Shown piece by piece: positions 27,248 to 32,894 of a stretch of DNA of 64,000 nucleotides; position 1 is the stretch's first letter, and every line of letters begins with the position of its first letter. Made by a program: the position numbers and the translations under genes. The notes below the pieces were generated by a model. The model did not search any database, was not told the DNA's origin, and saw nothing but the letters and a program-made list of their open reading frames with translations. This DNA is from Agrobacterium rosae (GTDB lineage: Bacteria > Pseudomonadota > Alphaproteobacteria > Rhizobiales > Rhizobiaceae): NCBI RefSeq assembly GCF_002915175.1, contig NZ_NXEJ01000008.1:345096-409095 (forward strand). Reading direction: 5' to 3'.

Positions 27248-28228
27248 TCAGCTTCTGCGGCGGCGGAGCGTTTCCGCGCCAACGGCAAGAACAATGACGA
27301 CGCCGATGATGACCTGCTGCAAAAAAGGTGAGACATTGAGCAGGTTGAGACCGTTTCGAAGCACGCCGATAATGAGGACGCCGATCAGGGTGCCGCCAAT
27401 GCCACCTGCACCGCCCGTCAGAGACGTGCCACCGATGACCACGGCTGCAATCGTATCGAGTTCGTAACCAAAGCCACTCGACGGCTGGACTGAATCAAGC
27501 CGCGCCGCCAGCACGATACCCGCAAGCCCGGCAAGCACGGCGCACAGCACATAGACGCCGATGGTGACGAGGTGCACCTTGATACCAGCCAGGCGTGCCA
27601 CTTCCGGATTTCCGCCCACCGCATAGACCATCCTGCCTTCAGCGCGAAACTGCAGGAACAGCCAGGCGGCAATCAGAACGGCCAGCATGACGAAGACTGT
27701 CGCGGTCAGAACGCCAAAGTGGCGATCAATGGCCAGCATCATGAACCAGTCCGGAAAACCAACGATCTGCTGTCCATCGGTAATCATGTTTGCGACACCA
27801 CGGGCCGCCGACATCATGGCCAACGTAGCGATGAATGCGGGCACCCTAAACGTGGTTATCAATATTCCGACGATGAGGCCGCTAATGCCAGATGCAACGA
27901 GCGCAAAGACAATCGCGACGCCCATGGGCAGGCCAGCAACATTGGCTGTCCACCCCATGATCATCATCGACAGCGCCAGAACCGAGCCCACAGACAGATC
28001 AATACCACCGATGAGAATGACGAAGGTCATGCCCACGGCCATGATGCCGATGACGGTAATCTGGTCGAGAATGTTTAGTCCATTACGGACGGACAGGAAC
28101 GTGTCGGTGCCAACACTCAAGAAAACGCACAGCGCCAGCAGTCCGATCAGCGGGCCGGTCGCTCCCTTGAGTTTGGCAAAGGGATTTCTGGACGAGCGGC
28201 TTTGCTCTTTTAGATCAATCGCAGCCAT
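27248..28228 (-). CDS. Sugar ABC transporter permease (RbsC type)
   Basis: 326-residue inner-membrane permease with eight to ten hydrophobic segments. The CUT2 signatures GGIDLSVGSVLALSMMI and YAVGGNPEVARLAGI are present, the latter being the ATPase-contact region. The start at MAAIDLKEQ (28228) has a GGAGG site on the minus strand. Two in-frame ATG/GTG-type codons further 5' are less likely. It is the first gene of the left operon, read from a consensus-like promoter at 28330-28302 with a SorC-type operator just downstream. Confidence 0.92.
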   Translation of the reverse strand: MAAIDLKEQSRSSRNPFAKLKGATGPLIGLLALCVFLSVGTDTFLSVRNGLNILDQITVIGIMAVGMTFVILIGGIDLSVGSVLALSMMIMGWTANVAGLPMGVAIVFALVASGISGLIVGILITTFRVPAFIATLAMMSAARGVANMITDGQQIVGFPDWFMMLAIDRHFGVLTATVFVMLAVLIAAWLFLQFRAEGRMVYAVGGNPEVARLAGIKVHLVTIGVYVLCAVLAGLAGIVLAARLDSVQPSSGFGYELDTIAAVVIGGTSLTGGAGGIGGTLIGVLIIGVLRNGLNLLNVSPFLQQVIIGVVIVLAVGAETLRRRRS

Positions 28229-28271
28229 TGTTCCTCCCAATGGTTCGGCACAGGGCAGTAACGTGCCGTAT

Positions 28272-28287
28272 CAGAATAAATATTCAC
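28272..28287 (-). promoter_or_regulatory. Operator 1 of the SorC-type regulon (transporter operon side)
   Basis: On the minus strand this reads GTGAATATTTATTCTG. It matches the site at 28432 in 15 of 16 positions and has a GAATA-N2-TATTC core. It lies about 8-23 bases downstream of the transcription start predicted from the promoter at 28330-28302, a position suited to repression. Confidence 0.65.
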
Positions 28288-28301
28288 ACTTGCTGGAAAA
28301 T

Positions 28302-28330
28302 TCATTACCGATCCTTTCTACCGCTGTCAA
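28302..28330 (-). promoter_or_regulatory. Sigma-70-type promoter of the transporter/SDR operon
   Basis: Minus strand: -35 TTGACA at 28330-28325, 17-base spacer, -10 TAATGA at 28307-28302. The start would fall near 28295, about 65 bases before the permease ATG. Confidence 0.6.
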
Positions 28331-28395
28331 GAGAGAACGCAAGGGCTATGTTTTTCAAACTACCCTCTGCACAATTGCAAAACATGATCCCCCTC

Positions 28396-28424
28396 TTGAC
28401 TAATCAGGCGAATGTGCAAATATA
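28396..28424 (+). promoter_or_regulatory. Promoter of the split transketolase/kinase operon
   Basis: Plus strand: -35 TTGACT at 28396-28401, 17-base spacer, -10 AATATA at 28419-28424. The predicted start near 28431 abuts operator 2. It faces away from the promoter at 28302-28330. Confidence 0.5.
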
Positions 28425-28431
28425 TCTATTA

Positions 28432-28447
28432 GTGAATATTTATTCAG
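28432..28447 (+). promoter_or_regulatory. Operator 2 of the SorC-type regulon (transketolase operon side)
   Basis: GTGAATATTTATTCAG, nearly identical to operator 1 and related to the palindrome at 31753-31768. It covers the predicted transcription start and ends 11 bases before the ATG at 28459. Confidence 0.65.
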
Positions 28448-28458
28448 GGAGACATGAC

Positions 28459-29271
28459 ATGCAGCTGAAGGAGCTTGAGCTCATCGCCCGACAGATTCGC
28501 CGGCGCGATTTGCAGGCCGTATTCGAGGCTGGCGCGGGACATATTGGTGGCGAGATGTCGGTCATCGACATGTTGACGGCGTTATATTTCCACGTCCTAC
28601 GTGTTTCGCCGGATGCGCCACAGGATCCCAATCGCGATCGGTTCGTCCTGTCCAAGGGACACACGGCATGCGCGCTTTATGTAACTCTGGCCAAGCGCGG
28701 CTTCATTCCCGAAGACGAAATCTCGACCTTTCTGAAGCCCCATTCGCGCCTGAACGGCCACCCGAACCGCAACAAGGTTCCCGGCGTCGAGACTAACACC
28801 GGTCCGCTCGGTCATGGCCTGCCGGTTGCTGTGGGAATGGCGAAGGCGGCAAAACTGTCCGGTGCCGATTACCATACCTATGTGATCACAGGTGACGGCG
28901 AGATGCAGGAAGGCTCCAACTGGGAAGCGATCATGTCTGCCGCGCAATTCGGTCTCGACAATCTGACGCTGGCGATCGATCACAACCGCTTCCAGCAGGG
29001 TGCATCCTTATCCGACACGAACGATATCGCACCCTTGCGTCCAAAGCTGGAAGCGTTCGGCTGGGAGGTGACGGAAATCAACGGCAATGACATGTCGCAG
29101 ATCGTCCCCGCATTCGAACATCGTGGTTCACGCCCCCATTGCATCGTCGCCCACACCAACAAGGGCCACGGAATCTCCTTCATGCAGGACCGGGTCGATT
29201 GGCACCACAAAGTGCCAAGCAAGGAACAATATGACATCGCCATGCGCGAACTGTCGGAGGCATCATCATGA
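28459..29271 (+). CDS. Transketolase, N-terminal (thiamine diphosphate) subunit
   Basis: 270 residues. The N-terminal half of a two-gene transketolase, which binds ThDP and transfers two-carbon ketol units. Features: an N-terminal RRRDLQAVFEAGAGHIGGEM helix, DRFVLSKGHTACALY, TGPLGHGLPVAVGMA, and the ThDP motif from GDGEMQEGSNWEA to DHN. The start MQLKELELI at 28459 follows a GGGAGA site. A longer frame from 28228 runs back through the promoters and is rejected. The stop overlaps the next gene's ATG (ATGA). The length is typical for split transketolases. The partner subunit is encoded next door. Confidence 0.93.
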   Translation: MQLKELELIARQIRRRDLQAVFEAGAGHIGGEMSVIDMLTALYFHVLRVSPDAPQDPNRDRFVLSKGHTACALYVTLAKRGFIPEDEISTFLKPHSRLNGHPNRNKVPGVETNTGPLGHGLPVAVGMAKAAKLSGADYHTYVITGDGEMQEGSNWEAIMSAAQFGLDNLTLAIDHNRFQQGASLSDTNDIAPLRPKLEAFGWEVTEINGNDMSQIVPAFEHRGSRPHCIVAHTNKGHGISFMQDRVDWHHKVPSKEQYDIAMRELSEASS

Positions 29272-30224
29272 ACGCACCCGTATCAAGCCCGAAACTCTAC
29301 GATTGCCGCGACGCCTTTGCCGAAACGCTGGAAAAGCTGGCCGCCAATGACGATACCGTGGTTGCCGTCTGCAACGACTCCGTTGGCTCTTCCAAGCTTG
29401 GCGGTTTCAAAACCAAGTTTCCTGAACGGCTGATCAATGTCGGCATTGCCGAACAGAACATGATCGGCGTCGGCGCGGGTCTTGCCAATGGCGGTCGCCT
29501 TCCCTTCGTCTGCGCAGCCTCCTGCTTTTTGACCGGCCGCGCGCTGGAACAGATCAAAGCCGACCTCGCCTATTCCAACGTCAACGTGAAGCTGGTCGGC
29601 ATTTCCTCCGGCATGGCCTATGGCGACCTCGGACCGACGCACCATTCCATCGAAGACTTCGCCTGGACGCGCGTGCTGCCGAACCTGCCGGTTATCGCGC
29701 CTTGCGACAGGATCGAAACGGCAGCGGCCATCGAATGGGCTGCCAGCTACGCCGGTCCATGCTTCCTGCGGCTGTCGCGTGTCGGTGTGCCGGACCTCTT
29801 GCCGGAGGGACACGTCTTCGAACTCGGCCGTGCCAACGTGCTGAGAAAAGGGTCCGATGTGACGCTGATCGCCAACGGAACATTGACGCACCGGATGATG
29901 AAGGCTGCCGACATTCTAGCCACCCGTGGCATCGAAGCACGCGTGCTCAACATGGCGACAGTTCGCCCAATCGATGAAGACGCGATCATCGCGGCGGCCA
30001 ATGAGACTGGCGCAATCGTAACGGCCGAGGAACATTCGATCTATGGTGGTCTCGGCTCCGCGGTTGCCGAAGTAGTAGTCGATCATGCGCCGGTTCCGAT
30101 GAAGCGTTTGGGCGTTCCCGGCATATTCGCGCCCACGGGCTCAGCAGAATTCCTCCTGGACGAATTCGGCATGGCACCTGCTGCCATTGCAGATGCGACG
30201 GAAGCTCTTCTCAAGCGCAAGTAA
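29268..30224 (+). CDS. Transketolase, C-terminal (pyrimidine-binding) subunit
   Basis: 318 residues. The Pyr domain and C-terminal domain of the split enzyme. The conserved FPERLINVGIAEQNMIGVGA carries the Glu that activates ThDP, with YGDLGPTHHSIEDFAW, FLRLSRVGVP and TAEEHSIYGGLGSAVAE. Its start overlaps the N-terminal subunit stop. A GC-rich hairpin with a short T-run follows it, before the kinase gene. Split transketolases beside FGGY kinases are known from apiose (apulose-4-phosphate) catabolism and other ketose pathways, which is the basis of the pathway inference here. Confidence 0.93.
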   Translation: MNAPVSSPKLYDCRDAFAETLEKLAANDDTVVAVCNDSVGSSKLGGFKTKFPERLINVGIAEQNMIGVGAGLANGGRLPFVCAASCFLTGRALEQIKADLAYSNVNVKLVGISSGMAYGDLGPTHHSIEDFAWTRVLPNLPVIAPCDRIETAAAIEWAASYAGPCFLRLSRVGVPDLLPEGHVFELGRANVLRKGSDVTLIANGTLTHRMMKAADILATRGIEARVLNMATVRPIDEDAIIAAANETGAIVTAEEHSIYGGLGSAVAEVVVDHAPVPMKRLGVPGIFAPTGSAEFLLDEFGMAPAAIADATEALLKRK

Positions 30225-30241
30225 GCCATTCAGACTATTGT

Positions 30242-30270
30242 CCGGGCCGTCGAAGGGCGGCCCGGCTTTT
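30242..30270 (+). terminator. Terminator-like hairpin inside the transketolase-kinase operon
   Basis: CCGGGCCG (30242-30249) pairs with CGGCCCGG (30258-30265) around an 8-base loop, followed by CTTTTA. It lies between the transketolase and kinase genes. It may partly terminate the transcript, which would lower kinase and regulator expression relative to transketolase. Confidence 0.6.
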
Positions 30271-30293
30271 ATGAACGCAGGGAAAACACCATC

Positions 30294-31760
30294 ATGCGCG
30301 CCATTCTCGCAATTGATCAGGGCACCACAAATTCCAAAGCCGTGCTTGTTGCCGAAACCGGCACCGTTCTGTCGCGTGGCGCTTCCCCGGTTGGCATTTC
30401 CTACCCGCAACCCGGCTGGGTGGAGCAGAGTGCAGACCGTATCTGGCAATCGGTTTGCGAGGCCATCGAAGCCTGCTTGAGCGCAGCACCCGGCGTCACA
30501 ATCGAAGCGCTTGCCATCTCCAACCAGCGCGAATCCGTGACCATGTGGGATGCCGAAACCGGGCAGTCGCTCGCGCCCGTCATCAGCTGGCAGTGCCGCC
30601 GCACAGCCGCTGACTGCGCCCGGTTGATCGAGGCCGGACATCTGGAGAACGTGCAATCCATCACCGGCCTGCCGTTGGACCCCATGTTTCCCGGCCCGAA
30701 AATGCGCTGGCTGCTGGACCGCGCGCCGGCGGGACGCGCCGTTCGCCTCGGTACGATCGATAGTTGGCTGATTCACTGCCTGACGGGCGGAACGGTACAT
30801 GCCTGCGATGCCTCGAATGCTGCCCGCAGCCAGCTGTTCGATCTGAAGCAGCAAATCTGGAGCGACGAATTGTGCGCGTTGTTCGGCGTGACGAAAGACG
30901 CCTTGCCGCAGGTGCGCGACAGCTCCGGCGACTTCGGCGTCACACGCGGCCTTCCCGGCGTGGCCGATGGCACGCCGATCCGCGCGGCAATCGGCGATAG
31001 TCACGGCGCTTTGTTCGGACACGGCGCATTCAACCCCGGAGACGCCAAGGTGACATTTGGCACCGGCTCTTCGGTCATGACAACATTGCCGGAGTTCCTG
31101 GCACCGAAACACGGTATCACCACCACCGTTGCATGGCGCATCGGCGGCGTGCCGACATTCGCATTCGAGGGCAATATTCTGGTATCGGCCGCCAGCCTGC
31201 CCTGGATGACGGCCATTCTGGGACTGCCAGATGTCGCAGCCCTTGTCGATCTTGCCGCCACTGCAGAGCCGAACGGACCGGGCTTCGTTCCCGCCTTTGT
31301 CGGCCTCGGTGCCCCCCATTGGGATTCGCAGGCGCGCGCCCTCTTCTCTCAGATCGATTTCAACACCACCCGCGCGCAGATGGCACGGGCAGTAACGGAT
31401 TCCATAGGTTTTCAGGTTCGAGATGTTTTCGCAGCCATGCAAAGCCAGACACAGACCCGCTTTGGTGCTTTGCATGTGGATGGCGGACCGAGCCAGAACC
31501 GGTTTCTGATGAAGACGGTAGCGGATGCCTTGGCACATCCGGTCATTCAGAGCGAGGCACCGGAAGTTTCAGCGCTGGGCGCTGCCCATCTTGCTGGCCT
31601 GTCTCTTGGAATGTGGGCAGATGTCCAAGCCATATCGGCACTCCCGCGCACCACCACCACCCTAGAACCAACCGGAATTGATAGCTCGAAACGTGTTGAA
31701 GCGTGGAATGATGCAATTGCTCGCTCGACGTTTCAACCGGCACTCGATAAAGGTGAATAA
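30294..31760 (+). CDS. FGGY-family carbohydrate kinase
   Basis: 488-residue sugar/polyol kinase with the glycerol kinase architecture. N-domain AIDQGTTNSKAVLV phosphate loop, SNQRESVTMWD substrate segment, ISWQCRRTA, IDSWLIHCLTGG; second domain with GDSHGALFGHGAF (catalytic Asp), TFGTGSSVM, and HVDGGPSQNRF adenine-site motif. Glycerol kinases have GDQQAALFG at the catalytic Asp, so the GDSHGALFG here argues for another substrate. It probably phosphorylates a ketose, giving the substrate of the adjacent split transketolase. The gene ends inside operator 3: the TAA stop is bases 31758-31760 of the palindrome. Confidence 0.88.
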   Translation: MRAILAIDQGTTNSKAVLVAETGTVLSRGASPVGISYPQPGWVEQSADRIWQSVCEAIEACLSAAPGVTIEALAISNQRESVTMWDAETGQSLAPVISWQCRRTAADCARLIEAGHLENVQSITGLPLDPMFPGPKMRWLLDRAPAGRAVRLGTIDSWLIHCLTGGTVHACDASNAARSQLFDLKQQIWSDELCALFGVTKDALPQVRDSSGDFGVTRGLPGVADGTPIRAAIGDSHGALFGHGAFNPGDAKVTFGTGSSVMTTLPEFLAPKHGITTTVAWRIGGVPTFAFEGNILVSAASLPWMTAILGLPDVAALVDLAATAEPNGPGFVPAFVGLGAPHWDSQARALFSQIDFNTTRAQMARAVTDSIGFQVRDVFAAMQSQTQTRFGALHVDGGPSQNRFLMKTVADALAHPVIQSEAPEVSALGAAHLAGLSLGMWADVQAISALPRTTTTLEPTGIDSSKRVEAWNDAIARSTFQPALDKGE

Positions 31761-31769
31761 AAATTCACC
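31752..31769 (+). promoter_or_regulatory. Operator 3 of the SorC-type regulon (regulator gene)
   Basis: GGTGAATAAAAATTCACC is a perfect 7-4-7 inverted repeat 11 bases before the regulator ATG. It shares GTGAATA-N3-ATTCA with operators 1 and 2. It suggests autoregulation of the regulator. Confidence 0.6.
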
Positions 31770-31780
31770 ATGGAGTGACG

Positions 31781-32731
31781 ATGGGACGCCTCAATGAACT
31801 CCGTCTGATTTCTCGCGTCGCGCAGATGTACCACATCGAGCACAAGCGCCAGGCCGACATTGCACAGCATCTGCGTCTTTCGCAGGCAACCGTTTCGCGG
31901 ATGCTGAAGCGTGCGGAAGCAGAAGATATCGTGCGAACCACGGTCATCCCGCCAGCCGGCACCTATGCCGATCTGGAGCAGGCTCTGCGTGAGCGTTACA
32001 ATCTTCCAGAAGCCGTCGTCGTCGATTGCTCCGAGGACCGGGACGGCGCGATCATGGCGAGGATCGGCGAAGCAGCGGCACATCTTCTGGAAATCACCCT
32101 GACGCCCGGCGAAATTATCGGTGTTTCGAGTTGGAGCCAGACGATCTTCAAAATGGTCGAAAACATCCACCCGCAGAAAAGCGCGCAGGCGAAATACGTC
32201 GTGCAGACGTTGGGCGGTATGGGTGACCCATCTGTGCAAACCCACGCCACGCAATTGACGACGCGACTGGCCAAGCTGACCGGGGCGGAGCCAAAACTTC
32301 TGTCCGTCCAGGGCGTCACGACGTCTCGTGAAGCCAAGCTGCTGATGATGGGCGATCCGTTCGTCCGCGATACGCTCGACCTTTTCGGCAGCATTTCGCT
32401 GGCAATCGTCGGCATCGGGGCCGTCGAACCTTCAGAGCTTTTGGCACGCTCAGGCAATATCTTCTCCGCGCGCGAGCTTGCGGACCTGGCGGAAGCCGGC
32501 GCGGTTGGCGACGTCTCGCTACGGTTCTTCGACAAAGATGGAAATCTCGTCAAAACGCCGCTGGACGAACGCGTGATCGGAATTTCGCTCGAAGACCTTT
32601 CTAAAGTCGAGCGCGTGATTGCTCTGGCTGGGGGCCGTGAAAAAACCGCTGCAATCGCCGGCGCACTTCGCATCGGCGTCATCGACATGCTCGTAACGGA
32701 CAAGTTTACCGCCGAGCGCCTGACGACGTGA
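31781..32731 (+). CDS. SorC-family sugar-binding transcriptional regulator
   Basis: 316 residues. An N-terminal HTH (QADIAQHLRLSQATVSRMLKR is the centre, residues about 20-45) is followed by a SorC/DeoR sugar-phosphate sensing domain (about 60-315) with GVSSWSQT, VQTLGGMG, and FFDKDGNLV. Such regulators bind a phosphorylated sugar and are tetrameric. ATG 31781 is placed well behind TGGAG. GTG 31775 would overlap that site. It is the last gene of the kinase operon and the likely ligand of three similar palindromes in this locus. Confidence 0.9.
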   Translation: MGRLNELRLISRVAQMYHIEHKRQADIAQHLRLSQATVSRMLKRAEAEDIVRTTVIPPAGTYADLEQALRERYNLPEAVVVDCSEDRDGAIMARIGEAAAHLLEITLTPGEIIGVSSWSQTIFKMVENIHPQKSAQAKYVVQTLGGMGDPSVQTHATQLTTRLAKLTGAEPKLLSVQGVTTSREAKLLMMGDPFVRDTLDLFGSISLAIVGIGAVEPSELLARSGNIFSARELADLAEAGAVGDVSLRFFDKDGNLVKTPLDERVIGISLEDLSKVERVIALAGGREKTAAIAGALRIGVIDMLVTDKFTAERLTT

Positions 32732-32733
32732 TG

Positions 32734-32764
32734 GCAGTTCAACAGGGCGTAAGGCCCTGAACTG
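32734..32764 (+). terminator. Hairpin after the SorC regulator gene
   Basis: GCAGTTC (32734-32740) pairs with GAACTGC, and AGGGC with GCCCT inside it, with a three-base bulge. It begins 3 bases after the stop. No T-run follows, so termination would be Rho-assisted, or the hairpin protects the 3' end. Confidence 0.45.
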
Positions 32765-32894
32765 CTAGCTTACCCACCGTCAGAATGGCGTCAAAGGTAG
32801 ATTACCTGCTGCTTAACACGCAATTAACCATGATCCGCTAGAGGTTATTAACCGTCCGCCGATGCAGGCTGGCGCTCTTAGCATTGGTTAGCGA

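Noticed and set aside
28228-28458. 5' extension of the transketolase N-terminal subunit
   Set aside because: It would cross two promoters and two operators and is unlike family N-termini. ATG 28459 has a ribosome-binding site.
30141-31538. Long minus-strand frame of 465 codons opposite the FGGY kinase
   Set aside because: Antisense shadow. The kinase motifs on the plus strand are unambiguous.
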